Notes under the pieces: generated by a model
What the model was told of the DNA's origin: nothing
The model's input: only the letters and a program-made list of their open reading frames with translations
Database searches by the model: none
Assembly (NCBI GenBank): GCA_021784785.1
Contig: JAJYHJ010000017.1
Coordinates: 1 to 45,128, forward strand
Length of the DNA: 45,128 nucleotides
Reading direction: 5' to 3'
Source: Actinomycetes bacterium
Lineage (GTDB): Bacteria; Actinomycetota; Acidimicrobiia; Acidimicrobiales; Acidimicrobiaceae
Translations under genes and position numbers: made by a program
Shown: piece by piece, positions 27,904 through 36,487 of the stretch
Position numbering within the stretch: the first letter of the stretch is position 1
How the letters are laid out: every line of letters begins with the position of its first letter

Positions 27904-29172
27904 ATGGCGTTGTCGACCATCGAAGAGGCCATTGAAGCCGTTAGGGTCGGAAAGATGGTGGTTGTAGTTGATGATGAAGATCGTGAGAATGAGGGCGATC
28001 TCATCATGGCCGCTGAGTTCGTCACCCCTGAGGCGATCTCGTTCTTTTTGAACTACACATCTGGTTTGATCTGTGCACCTCTGAGAGGTGAGCGTCTTGA
28101 CGAATTGAATATACCTCTTATGGTACAGGACAATACAGAGTCGCAAAGAACGGCTTTTACCGTTTCGGTCGACTATCTAAAGGGTACTACCACAGGCATC
28201 TCCGCTGATGATCGAAGCGCAACGATCAAAGCTTTAGTAGATCCAAATACTACGCCCTCCCACTTTGCACGACCGGGTCATATCTTTCCGCTTCGTTATC
28301 GAGAAGGTGGGGTTCTAAAACGCGGTGGCCATACCGAGGCAGCTGTTGATCTTGCTGTGTTGGCGGGTCTTTATCCTGCGGGAGTGCTCTGTGAGATCAT
28401 CACCGAAGACAAGCGAAAGATGGCTCGTCTCGAGGAGCTGACCCGTTTCGCCAAGAACCACGACTTGCCGATTATCTCTATCGCCGATCTAATCAGGTAT
28501 CGAAAACGTACTGATAAGTTGGTGAGGAAGGTCGAAGGTGCAGTCGCTCGAATCCCTACGATATTCGGAGACTTTACCTGTATCGGTTATGAGTCTGTCT
28601 TGGACGGCGAACAACACGTAGTTATGATCAAAGGAGCGATCGATCCTGACAAGCCTACCCTGGTGAGAGTGCACTCAGAGTGCCTTACAGGCGATGTTTT
28701 TGGATCGTTGCGTTGTGACTGTGGACCGCAACTAGAGGCTGCCTTGGAGGAGATCTCTAAGGAAGGTTCCGGGATTGTAGTCTATCTGCGTGGTCACGAG
28801 GGTAGGGGGATCGGAATTGGACATAAACTTCGAGCCTACTCACTGCAAGAGAACGGCTCCGACACCGTAGACGCTAATGTAGAACTCGGTCTCCCTGTGG
28901 ACTCCCGGGAGTACGGAATCGGGGCACAGATCTTAGTTGACGTTGGGGTCCGTTCCATGAAACTCATGACGAATAATCCAGCTAAGTACGGTGGCTTGGA
29001 GGGTTTCGGATTGAACATCGTTGAAAGAGTACCTCTACGACCAAGGGTGAATCCAGAGAACCTAACCTATCTGCGTACTAAGAGAGACAGGATGGGCCAT
29101 CTCTTGGATGGCTTGGAAGAGTACGAGGCTAAGTACGATAAGAAAGACGACGGTGATAGCAAAGGTGTCTGA
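27904..29172 (+). CDS. ribBA: bifunctional DHBP synthase / GTP cyclohydrolase II
   Basis: This fusion makes both precursors of the pathway. Residues about 1-200 are DHBP synthase, with the acidic loop DDEDRENEGD (23-32). Residues about 205-400 are GTP cyclohydrolase II, with zinc ligands Cys260, Cys271 and Cys273 (HSECLTGDVFGSLRCDCG) and RGHEGRGIGIGHK for GTP binding. ATG 27904 follows AAAGGAG. Both active sites look intact. Confidence 0.95.
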   Translation: MALSTIEEAIEAVRVGKMVVVVDDEDRENEGDLIMAAEFVTPEAISFFLNYTSGLICAPLRGERLDELNIPLMVQDNTESQRTAFTVSVDYLKGTTTGISADDRSATIKALVDPNTTPSHFARPGHIFPLRYREGGVLKRGGHTEAAVDLAVLAGLYPAGVLCEIITEDKRKMARLEELTRFAKNHDLPIISIADLIRYRKRTDKLVRKVEGAVARIPTIFGDFTCIGYESVLDGEQHVVMIKGAIDPDKPTLVRVHSECLTGDVFGSLRCDCGPQLEAALEEISKEGSGIVVYLRGHEGRGIGIGHKLRAYSLQENGSDTVDANVELGLPVDSREYGIGAQILVDVGVRSMKLMTNNPAKYGGLEGFGLNIVERVPLRPRVNPENLTYLRTKRDRMGHLLDGLEEYEAKYDKKDDGDSKGV

Positions 29173-29173
29173 G

Positions 29174-29671
29174 GTGACCCACCAACAAGTGACGCGTATC
29201 GAGGGTTCACTTATGGCACAAGGTATGAGATTTGGTCTTGTCTGCTCTCGCTTCAACGAGTTCATTACCTCTTCACTGTTACAGGGGGCTAAGGACGCTC
29301 TTTCTCGACTTGGGGTTGCAAACTCAGAGATACTGGAGGTGATGGTACCCGGAGCCCTTGAGATTCCCCAAGCTGCACGGGCTTTGGCCAGGACTGGCTA
29401 CTGTGATGCCATTATTGCTCTTGGTGCTGTCATACGCGGTGATACAGCGCACTTTGACGTGGTCGTTAATCAAAGCGCTTCGGGATTGAGTGCTGTTGAA
29501 GCGGAGTACGCTATTGTAGTGACGAACGCCATCCTTACCACTGATACCATCGAGCAGGCTATCGATCGTAGCGGCGCCAAGGCTGGGAACAAAGGGTACG
29601 AAGCGGCGATGGTTGCGGTAGAGATGGTAGATCTTTTTAGGAAAATTCGATCCTATGGAAAAGGCGACTGA
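29174..29671 (+). CDS. ribH: lumazine synthase
   Basis: RibH condenses the two precursors to lumazine and in most bacteria forms a large icosahedral shell. I choose GTG 29174, right after the ribBA stop and seven bases after AAAGG (29161-29165), giving 165 aa. The frame is open from 29108, but that start would overlap ribBA by 65 bases. Motifs are SRFNEFIT, GALEIPQAA and GAVIRGDTAHFD, with the catalytic His in the last. Confidence 0.92.
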   Translation: MTHQQVTRIEGSLMAQGMRFGLVCSRFNEFITSSLLQGAKDALSRLGVANSEILEVMVPGALEIPQAARALARTGYCDAIIALGAVIRGDTAHFDVVVNQSASGLSAVEAEYAIVVTNAILTTDTIEQAIDRSGAKAGNKGYEAAMVAVEMVDLFRKIRSYGKGD

Positions 29672-29693
29672 TTAATTTGGTGAAAGAGGAAAG

Positions 29694-30569
29694 TTGTTAA
29701 AACTAGTTCTGCCCAAAGGTTCTTTAGAGAAAGCGACCTTGGAGCTTTTTGCATCTGCTGATCTAACGGTTGAGAGAAGTAGTGAGGTCGACTATCGAGC
29801 TTCAATTAGCGACCCCCGTATCTCCGAAGTTCGGATTCTGCGACCCCAAGAGATACCAACTTATGTCGAAAAAGGACTTTTTGACTTTGGTATTACAGGT
29901 AGAGACTGGGTGGAAGAGACCGGAGTGGATGTAGTATCGATGGGTGAGCTGCATTACTCGAAAGCCACGACTAGACCTATCAAGGTCGTGCTTGCAGTGC
30001 CTTATGACTCGGAGATCAAAACTCCGACTGATATAAGTGACGGGATTCGTGTTTCGACCGAGTATCCCTCTACTACAAAGAGATACTTTGACGAACTTGG
30101 AGTCGAAGTTGAGGTGGTGTTTTCCTACGGAGCTACCGAAGCAAAGGTTCCTGATATCGCTGATGCAGTTGTAGAGATAACGGAGACCGGTAAGGCTCTT
30201 AGGGCGGCCGGACTTCGTATAATCGACACTTTACTTGTATCACATACTGAGGTTATTGCTAATCGAAGCGTTGCTGCTGATCCGGATAAGCTCCACGCTA
30301 TAGAGCAGATCATGACTCTACTTGAGGGAACCTTGTCGGCGCGTTCTAAGGTTCTGGTCAAGTTAAACGTTGGCGAGCGAGACTTAGAAGTCATAATCGG
30401 CCTGCTTCCGTCTATGAAAGCTCCGACAATCTCCAAACTCTATGGCGACCTAGGATACGCTATTGAGGCTGTCGTTCCACGCCATACCATCAACACCTTA
30501 ATACCAGCGCTCAAGGATCATGGGGCGACGGATATCTTGGAGATACCGTTGTCCAAAATCGTTCCCTAG
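29694..30569 (+). CDS. hisG: ATP phosphoribosyltransferase, long form
   Basis: HisG catalyses the first step of histidine synthesis. The 291-aa length and C-terminal domain (about 215-290) indicate the long form, which is inhibited by histidine through this domain and needs no HisZ partner. Visible motifs are LVLPKGSLEKAT (3-14), FDFGITGRDWVEE and the phosphate loop DAVVEITETGKALR. TTG 29694 follows AGAGGAAAG. No other his gene is nearby; it seems to ride on the riboflavin operon transcript. Confidence 0.93.
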   Translation: MLKLVLPKGSLEKATLELFASADLTVERSSEVDYRASISDPRISEVRILRPQEIPTYVEKGLFDFGITGRDWVEETGVDVVSMGELHYSKATTRPIKVVLAVPYDSEIKTPTDISDGIRVSTEYPSTTKRYFDELGVEVEVVFSYGATEAKVPDIADAVVEITETGKALRAAGLRIIDTLLVSHTEVIANRSVAADPDKLHAIEQIMTLLEGTLSARSKVLVKLNVGERDLEVIIGLLPSMKAPTISKLYGDLGYAIEAVVPRHTINTLIPALKDHGATDILEIPLSKIVP

Positions 30570-31140
30570 GTTACTGGCTGCTTTTGTGAATGGCTAAGTA
30601 TAGGTACGCTTCGTTTTGGATGTGAGAGACGGATAATCCCGAGACCTGTAATCTATTTTGGAGAATAGTCTTTACAAATTTTACTACGTTGCAGTTAACA
30701 CTTCTGATGCTTCGTCGATATTGACGGCTTCTGTAGGATGAAGTGGTTCCAGTGCGCGTTTTGATGAAGCGTACCAGATGAACAGGGTATGCTGATCGAC
30801 ATCCACCGACTCTACGACGCAGACACGGGAAAGGGACGGGACCGCTTGTACAACGATAAACAAGCGCTGGCCAGGGGATAACATAGCAGCGAAGAAATCA
30901 AAATGATAGCCGCGCATTATTACGAATTGTCCTAGCCATAACCGGGGAACTATCGGTGGCGGTTGACATCTTTATTTGCTTTAGACCATCGATCGGACCT
31001 TTATAAATGCTTGAATTCATATCGTTGGTATTTATGGTTGTATCTACTCAGCACGTTTACCCCGACTAACTACGGGCAACTCGGCGTCCATGTCAGTGCG
31101 GAAGAGATTGGAAGCGACCTGTAGTGGCTCTTGGGTGCTT
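30570..31140. other. gap before the CRISPR operon
   Basis: Apart from one doubtful small ORF on the minus strand (30684-30917), no gene, RNA or repeat was recognised. A TTGACA at 30963-30968 has no -10 at normal distance. The composition change between hisG and the CRISPR genes makes this a natural left boundary for an acquired module, but no attachment site or insertion-sequence remnant was seen. Confidence 0.3.
30684..30917 (-). CDS. doubtful small hypothetical protein
   Basis: An open frame of 77 codons starts at ATG 30917 (reading leftward), with AGGAC about 11 bases upstream. The product is mildly hydrophobic in its first half and acidic near the end; no family is recognised. It is the only sizeable frame in the gap between hisG and the CRISPR operon, and may be spurious or a gene remnant. 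Confidence 0.25.
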   Translation of the reverse strand: MRGYHFDFFAAMLSPGQRLFIVVQAVPSLSRVCVVESVDVDQHTLFIWYASSKRALEPLHPTEAVNIDEASEVLTAT

Positions 31141-31154
31141 ATCTATTAACGTAC

Positions 31155-31168
31155 CGACAAAGTTTTTG
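31155..31168 (+). repeat. 14-bp direct repeat, copy 1
   Basis: CGACAAAGTTTTTG occurs here and again at 31252-31265, 97 bp apart. Such an exact 14-mer is unlikely by chance within a 100-bp leader. It may be a binding site or the trace of a local duplication. Confidence 0.5.
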
Positions 31169-31179
31169 TAACAGAGGCT

Positions 31180-31225
31180 TTGTAACGTAGTGTGGGATTG
31201 TCTAGATAGTTCATGGTGGAACTAT
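31180..31225 (+). promoter_or_regulatory. candidate CRISPR operon promoter with operator dyad
   Basis: TTGTAA (31180-31185), a 17-bp spacer and TAGATA (31203-31208) form a weak promoter. Overlapping its -10 and expected start is the perfect dyad ATAGTTC-N6-GAACTAT (31206-31225). A dimeric regulator bound there would block transcription; the first gene of the operon encodes a protein with a winged-helix-like C-terminus, so autoregulation is a fair guess. Confidence 0.35.
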
Positions 31226-31251
31226 GGGTTCATTTGATGTTTGAAGGGGAG

Positions 31252-31265
31252 CGACAAAGTTTTTG
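31252..31265 (+). repeat. 14-bp direct repeat, copy 2
   Basis: This second copy of CGACAAAGTTTTTG includes the TTG start codon of the first CRISPR gene. It lies just after the likely ribosome-binding site AAGGGGAG (31244-31251). Confidence 0.5.
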
Positions 31266-32375
31266 GAGAAAGTATTAGTGGCGACCTGCGGACTTAGTCC
31301 GCAGGTCATTACGGAGTCTGTGTATGCACTCGCACTTTGTGCTGAGGTTCCGTTTTACCCCACATCGCTAAAGGTAATCACGACCCTAGAAGGTAAAGAA
31401 AGAGTGCTTAGCACGCTATCTAGCCACGGGGAGGGTTGGCTTTTGAGGTTGTGCCAAGAGTACGATCTAAAGCCGCTGGACATCTGTGAAGAGGATATCT
31501 TGGTTCCCCCTAAGAACGTCACAAAGGGTGGAAGTCTAGAAGATATTAGAACCAGTCGGGATAATGCGATGACAGCGGACACCATAGCGCAGTTTGTAAA
31601 GGAACTGACCGAACGTGAAGATGTTATGGTACACGCATCGATTGCGGGTGGTCGAAAGACGATGGGGTACTTACTCGGATACTCACTTTCTCTTTTTGGT
31701 CGCGTGCATGACAGTCTCTCACACGTTTTGGTCTCCCCTGAGTACGAGTCCCTAGAGGGGTTTTACTATCCATCCAAGGAACCATTGTTGCTATCATCCA
31801 AGTTCGGCACTACTTTAGATGCTTCTGCGGCTCAAATCGATCTGGCGATTTTACCTTTTGTACGGCTGAGATCTTTTCTCCCCAATCACCTTCTTAATGG
31901 AAAGGTAAGTTTTTCTGAGACCGTGAATGCCATACTGTTAGGTCCAAATCTACGAGATATAAGGGTTGAGGTTAGGACATCAAGGGTGATCATCGATGAA
32001 AGTTCCATAGTACTTACGCCAATTCAAGTTGTAGTACTGAGTTACCTTATTGAAAGGGCCAAGGCGGGAGAGGGTTTGCAGTTTCCTCGAAAGAACATTT
32101 ACGATACTGAACTTGGCAATGAGCTCTTGGCTGAAGCGAAGAGACTTGGCGTTGATCTATCCCTTAGACAAGACACGCGGAATCGCCTCGCTCGGGGAGT
32201 GGACAGCTCCTACCTATACACCTTGTTTTCAAGGCTTCGTAAGAGTATTGCAAATGTTGTGGGAATTGACATAGCCCGAGTGCTTTTAAAAGAGACAAAG
32301 TCCGGGGTCGGGGAGAAGAGCGTTGAGTTTGGGGCCGATCTTAACGCTGTGACCTTCAGCTCGCAATGCGATTGA
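31263..32375 (+). CDS. CARF protein of the NE0113 family (Csm6/ring-nuclease type) with winged-helix-like C-terminus
   Basis: The 370-aa protein begins like NE0113-family CRISPR proteins (LVATCGLSPQVITESVYAL, about 5-23) and has SIAGGRKTMGYLLGY (126-140), the family's nucleotide-binding loop. Residues 1-170 therefore form a CARF domain, expected to bind cyclic oligoadenylate made by Cas10. The C-terminus contains LTPIQVVVLSYLIE (251-264) and YLYTLFSRLRKSI (318-329), which resembles the winged helix of OmpR-type regulators. It may be a second-messenger-responsive transcription factor, a ring nuclease that clears the signal, or both. No HEPN RxxxxH motif is evident. TTG 31263 matches the family start. 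Confidence 0.75.
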   Translation: MEKVLVATCGLSPQVITESVYALALCAEVPFYPTSLKVITTLEGKERVLSTLSSHGEGWLLRLCQEYDLKPLDICEEDILVPPKNVTKGGSLEDIRTSRDNAMTADTIAQFVKELTEREDVMVHASIAGGRKTMGYLLGYSLSLFGRVHDSLSHVLVSPEYESLEGFYYPSKEPLLLSSKFGTTLDASAAQIDLAILPFVRLRSFLPNHLLNGKVSFSETVNAILLGPNLRDIRVEVRTSRVIIDESSIVLTPIQVVVLSYLIERAKAGEGLQFPRKNIYDTELGNELLAEAKRLGVDLSLRQDTRNRLARGVDSSYLYTLFSRLRKSIANVVGIDIARVLLKETKSGVGEKSVEFGADLNAVTFSSQCD

Positions 32376-32465
32376 AGGGAGAGATTTGAAAGTTTTCAAT
32401 CAACATGTGGTGAAGGTTCATCTGATACGCTTGGGCTATCCGTTTCGCGACTTCGGAGGTTGTAT

Positions 32466-33569
32466 ATGAGAGAGATGGCGCTATATAGAGTTAGTTTTTC
32501 GACTCCAGCGCTTTTAGGCAGCGCAGAACCTACCGTTGCAGAACTGCGAGTTCCGCCATTTCGATCCCTCCTGCGAAGTTTTTGGCGAGTGGTATATGCA
32601 GCAGATGGAGAAGTGCTCGATACAAACGCGATGTTGAGTGCTGAACAACAGATCTTTGGAGGAGTAGGCGGAAGAGGTGGCGGAAGTGAATCCTTTCGCC
32701 CCAGAAGATCATTAGTGGAATTGGCGATCACGAATGACAAAGGTAAGCCGACACTTTATCCAATTGAGAACGGATATGAGTTTACGCCAAAGCCAAGGCG
32801 CGGGAGTGGTGAACTTGCACAGCGTCTGGATTACCTCGGGTACCCGAGGGTGACTACAAATAATAAGGTTACAAGTTACAAGCAGTCGCTACTTTATACC
32901 GATAAAGAGTTTGTTTTAAGAGTTGCGTGGCCAGCGACAGACTCCTTGAGAAGCTCATTGTCAGAACAACAGGCGGAACAACTTTTTTGCGCTCTTGAAC
33001 TTATGTCGCTTTTCGGTACAGTGGGAAATCGAAGTAGACACGGCTATGGCTCCTTCTGTATGTTCAATATGGATGAGGACGAGCCATTCTATTCCTCTAG
33101 AGAAAAGCTGGAGGGTGAACTCTCCCGAGTTGCCTCAAAGTACCTGAGGTCCTGGGACAGGTGCTTTGGAGAGAAGATGGATATGTGGCCCAGATCCTTT
33201 GCAAGCCTAGAAAATAATAGCAAGCTGTCCGTGTTTATGAGCGAACAGTCCTTTAGCACCATTGTTGATGCTATGAAATCGTTGAGCGAAGTTTGGAGTA
33301 GTGCGCGCAAAAAGATGGGATCTGACAAAGAAGTTTTGGGAAGTCAAGGTAAAGGTCGAGATGTGTGCGCTTCTGAGAGATGGCCGTCGCAGCTGAGAGC
33401 CAAGATATTTCCAATTGAGGTAGAGGATAGAAAGAGGCAATTTGTCGTTGTGTTGTTTCAACTGCCGTATGGGCCCCAATCTCACAAGGAGATTTGGAGG
33501 AAGGCCCATAACTTTCTGTTCGACAATGGGTATCAACCCCTGTTCAATACAATTGGAGGGGTGAACTGA
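32466..33569 (+). CDS. cmr1: type III-B RAMP protein Cmr1
   Basis: Cmr1 caps the end of the Cmr complex opposite the crRNA tag and helps bind target RNA. The 367-aa protein shows the family pattern: a first strand LYRVSFSTPALLGSAEP, then ELRVPPFRSLLRSFWRVV (the Cmr1 RPPSxRGxLRFWxR motif, somewhat altered) and EQQIFGGVGGRGGGS, the Gly-rich loop. RSRHGYGSF (about 192-200) is the second RAMP signature. ATG 32466 lies six bases after GGAGG (32455-32459); an upstream TTG at 32460 is less likely. Confidence 0.85.
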   Translation: MREMALYRVSFSTPALLGSAEPTVAELRVPPFRSLLRSFWRVVYAADGEVLDTNAMLSAEQQIFGGVGGRGGGSESFRPRRSLVELAITNDKGKPTLYPIENGYEFTPKPRRGSGELAQRLDYLGYPRVTTNNKVTSYKQSLLYTDKEFVLRVAWPATDSLRSSLSEQQAEQLFCALELMSLFGTVGNRSRHGYGSFCMFNMDEDEPFYSSREKLEGELSRVASKYLRSWDRCFGEKMDMWPRSFASLENNSKLSVFMSEQSFSTIVDAMKSLSEVWSSARKKMGSDKEVLGSQGKGRDVCASERWPSQLRAKIFPIEVEDRKRQFVVVLFQLPYGPQSHKEIWRKAHNFLFDNGYQPLFNTIGGVN

Positions 33570-33571
33570 AG

Positions 33572-36487
33572 GTGGATAATGAAAGAGCTCAGCTGCGTTT
33601 TAAGAGAAAACTTGCAGCATGGATTCATGACCCCGCAGAGAAGGCACTCGTTCTAATGCGTGATCCCAGTGGGCACGAGGGAGGGACGGTTCGATTCTTA
33701 AAGGAGAAGCTGAACCTTGAAGATAGAAGTTGGTTTAATGCTACGGCCGATCACTGGGCATCTGCGAGTGATAGACCCCAGTTTCCTAACTCTCCGCGTG
33801 AAAATGGTTTCATGCGTACGATCTCCGTAATCTTCTCCAAGGATCCGGTGATTAAGCATCCAATTTCAGGGGAAGAGTTCGATCTCTTGAACCTAGAGTC
33901 AATCGACATAGGCGAGATGAAAGCAGCGTCCTTCGATCACTTTGAGAAGCTTATAAGAACTGGTAAAGATGGGATAGATTATGAAGGGAGCTTTCTAGCC
34001 TTTTGGAGATTTGGTCCCGTTTCCCCACATGAAGGCCTAGCAGGTCTATGGTCTGTGCTTCCAGCAGATACAAGAGTGCCAGATCACAGCATCTGGAGCC
34101 ATCTGGACCTTACGAGTGCCTTTGGTACGGCTATGGATAGCGATCCGGCGCTATTTGAGCTTGCAATTGGTCCAGTTCAGAGCTTTATCAAGCAGTCACG
34201 ATCCACAGCGGACCTTTGGTCAGGATCTCATCTACTAGCCTCACTCTCATTTAGGGCTATGTCGGTGGTGATAGATCGTTATGGTCCTGACTCTGTGCTG
34301 TTCCCCTCTCTTAGAGGTCAACCCCTTATGGATCTTTGGTTGTTGCGTCGGGCACAGAAAATATCTGAGGAAGAGTTCAGTTGGTGGAAGGATAAGCTAT
34401 CCGGTGCACTAGGACGTGGACAGTCCGACTCCTCACCCCTTTATTCTGCCTCTTTGCCTAATAAATTTGTTGCGCTCGTGCCCTTTGACGAAGTCGAGGG
34501 TCTCGCAAAAGATATCAAAGACGACCTCAGAACGTATGTCTTGGAGTTGGGAATGAAAGGCGCAAAGAAACTCTTTCAAAGCGCATACGACCGGCATATG
34601 CAAGTTCAGATCAATCGTCAAATGGCAGAGTTTCCTGAGATGACATGGTCGACTACTCGATGGCCAGGGAAAAGAGAGTCTATGTCTGAGGCATCTGGAA
34701 TGTTAAAAGAGCTTCTAGGTGAGTTTCTTGGTGATAGCGATCGAGATAATGTACAAATGTTTTCCAAGCCCGCTTGGAAAGTACTGGAGCGAGTTGGAGA
34801 GTTGCCGGAGCCCGATTTTTTTTATAGGGCTAATCCAGGAGTCCTGTTTCCAGCAGTACTTGGAGTGGTTCAGGCACTCCAAGCTTCCTCAAAGAGCGAG
34901 AGGCTGTTTTCTGGTAGTACAGAACGTGACTTTCGGTGCTCTACTTGCGGAGACAGGGAATGGTTATGCACAGAACAAGAGGCTTTAGCTTATGAGAAAC
35001 ATTGGCCTTCTCCTGGCATTGGGAGGTCCGAGTCTATCTGGACGATGCTTGCTCGTAAACGTCCGCATTTGGCAAAAAAAAAGAGCGGAGAGTATCTTTG
35101 TGCTTTATGTTCCCTAAAGCGAAGCTGGCCGCTGCTTTTTAACGACGAAATAAAACATCTGCTTGGCCTGAAAATGCGGCGTTATATCGTCTCAACGCAT
35201 GCAATGGCTGCCACAATGACCCTTATCAAAAACTTAGAAAATCTCAGAGAAGTGGAAGACCGATCGAACGATAGTGACGATGAAAATAGTGAAGAAGATG
35301 CTTTGCTACCAGCACTTCCTCCAAAGTTGTATATCGAGGCTCGGAAGCTTGGCCAAGTCAATGAGTTGCAGGAACAATTAACAGAATTAGAGGACTACCA
35401 AGGCGTCCAGGAATCCAAAGCGACAGGTGAGTCCTACTATGGACTTTTGAAGATGGATGGCGACTCCATGGGTCGACTGCTTCAAAGCGGACATGAACGT
35501 AAGTACATCGATAGCTGGCATCCTAAGGTAAGGAAAAGCGCAGAAAATGTGGCTGAAGAGGTCCCTTCTCTCAGAGAGTACCTTGACTCTCGACGTCTTG
35601 TCTCGCCAGCATTTCAAAGAAGTGTCTCGGAGGCTTTGGGCAACTTCTCAACGTTTATGGTTAGGAAGATTTTAGAGCGATATCTATACGGGAAAGTGGT
35701 TTACGCGGGTGGTGACGACCTTTTGGCCTTTATACCAACGATTGACATATGTTCCTCTTTGGGTATGCTTCGTCAAGGATTTTCGGGCCAAAGTACGTTG
35801 GGGGGCGTGAATTACTTTGAGAAGGTCGACATGAAGGTAGGCGGAGGTTTCTGTTGGGACAACGATTCGCGATCGACGGGAGTACCTTTGCGAATCCTAC
35901 TTGGAAGTGAAGTGGCAACTGCTAGCTTCGGAGTGGTAATTGCCCATGCGAAGGCACCGCTTCCAGCGGTGCTATCTCAAGTGGATAGGGCCGAAGGTCT
36001 TGCAAAAAGTATGGGCCGTAACGGGTTTTGTATATCCATTATGAAACGAAGCGGTGGTGATGTGGGTATATTTGGATCTTTTGGCTCTCAAAGTTCAAGC
36101 GAAATACTTTCACCGCTCTTGACCCTAGATCGTCTTATCGGACTATTTAGTGACGAGTACTCAAGACGAGCAGCTTACATAGCAAGTACTTGGTTAGCAA
36201 GTCTTCCACCTCTGAATTCTGGATCGAGTGATCAAAGTGAATGGGAGGAAATGGTCGTATCAATGCTGAGATATCAGTTTGAACGTCAGATGAAAGACCC
36301 GGACGGGATCATGTCTGAGCAGGCTGACAAGGTAATTCGTTCTCTTGTTGTAAACGCCGTCAATGGAATGCTCAGACCTATCGACGCCCAATCATCTGAT
36401 GCGGTAATGTCATCTGAGGCGAAGGCTATCTCGTCGGTTCTTTCGGTGGCAGAGTTCTTGGCCCGGAGTAAGAGGAAAGTATCGTGA
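33572..36487 (+). CDS. cas10: Cas10/Cmr2, signalling subunit of the type III-B complex
   Basis: Cas10 is activated when the complex binds target RNA and makes cyclic oligoadenylate. The 971-aa protein has an HD dyad in AAWIHDPAEKALVL (His19-Asp20), zinc cysteines CSTC (456-459) and CALC (510-513), a first palm motif LKMDGDSMGRLL (626-637) and the cyclase motif GGDD (713-716, YAGGDDLLAF). Both HD and GGDD are intact, so DNA cleavage and signal synthesis are plausible. GTG 33572 follows directly on cmr1, and the end overlaps cmr3 by 4 bases (GTGA). This fits with the CARF-type genes at both ends of the operon. Confidence 0.95.
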   Translation: MDNERAQLRFKRKLAAWIHDPAEKALVLMRDPSGHEGGTVRFLKEKLNLEDRSWFNATADHWASASDRPQFPNSPRENGFMRTISVIFSKDPVIKHPISGEEFDLLNLESIDIGEMKAASFDHFEKLIRTGKDGIDYEGSFLAFWRFGPVSPHEGLAGLWSVLPADTRVPDHSIWSHLDLTSAFGTAMDSDPALFELAIGPVQSFIKQSRSTADLWSGSHLLASLSFRAMSVVIDRYGPDSVLFPSLRGQPLMDLWLLRRAQKISEEEFSWWKDKLSGALGRGQSDSSPLYSASLPNKFVALVPFDEVEGLAKDIKDDLRTYVLELGMKGAKKLFQSAYDRHMQVQINRQMAEFPEMTWSTTRWPGKRESMSEASGMLKELLGEFLGDSDRDNVQMFSKPAWKVLERVGELPEPDFFYRANPGVLFPAVLGVVQALQASSKSERLFSGSTERDFRCSTCGDREWLCTEQEALAYEKHWPSPGIGRSESIWTMLARKRPHLAKKKSGEYLCALCSLKRSWPLLFNDEIKHLLGLKMRRYIVSTHAMAATMTLIKNLENLREVEDRSNDSDDENSEEDALLPALPPKLYIEARKLGQVNELQEQLTELEDYQGVQESKATGESYYGLLKMDGDSMGRLLQSGHERKYIDSWHPKVRKSAENVAEEVPSLREYLDSRRLVSPAFQRSVSEALGNFSTFMVRKILERYLYGKVVYAGGDDLLAFIPTIDICSSLGMLRQGFSGQSTLGGVNYFEKVDMKVGGGFCWDNDSRSTGVPLRILLGSEVATASFGVVIAHAKAPLPAVLSQVDRAEGLAKSMGRNGFCISIMKRSGGDVGIFGSFGSQSSSEILSPLLTLDRLIGLFSDEYSRRAAYIASTWLASLPPLNSGSSDQSEWEEMVVSMLRYQFERQMKDPDGIMSEQADKVIRSLVVNAVNGMLRPIDAQSSDAVMSSEAKAISSVLSVAEFLARSKRKVS

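Noticed and set aside
30963-30968. TTGACA as -35 for the CRISPR operon
   Set aside because: No -10-like sequence lies 15-19 bases downstream, and it is about 300 bases from the first gene.
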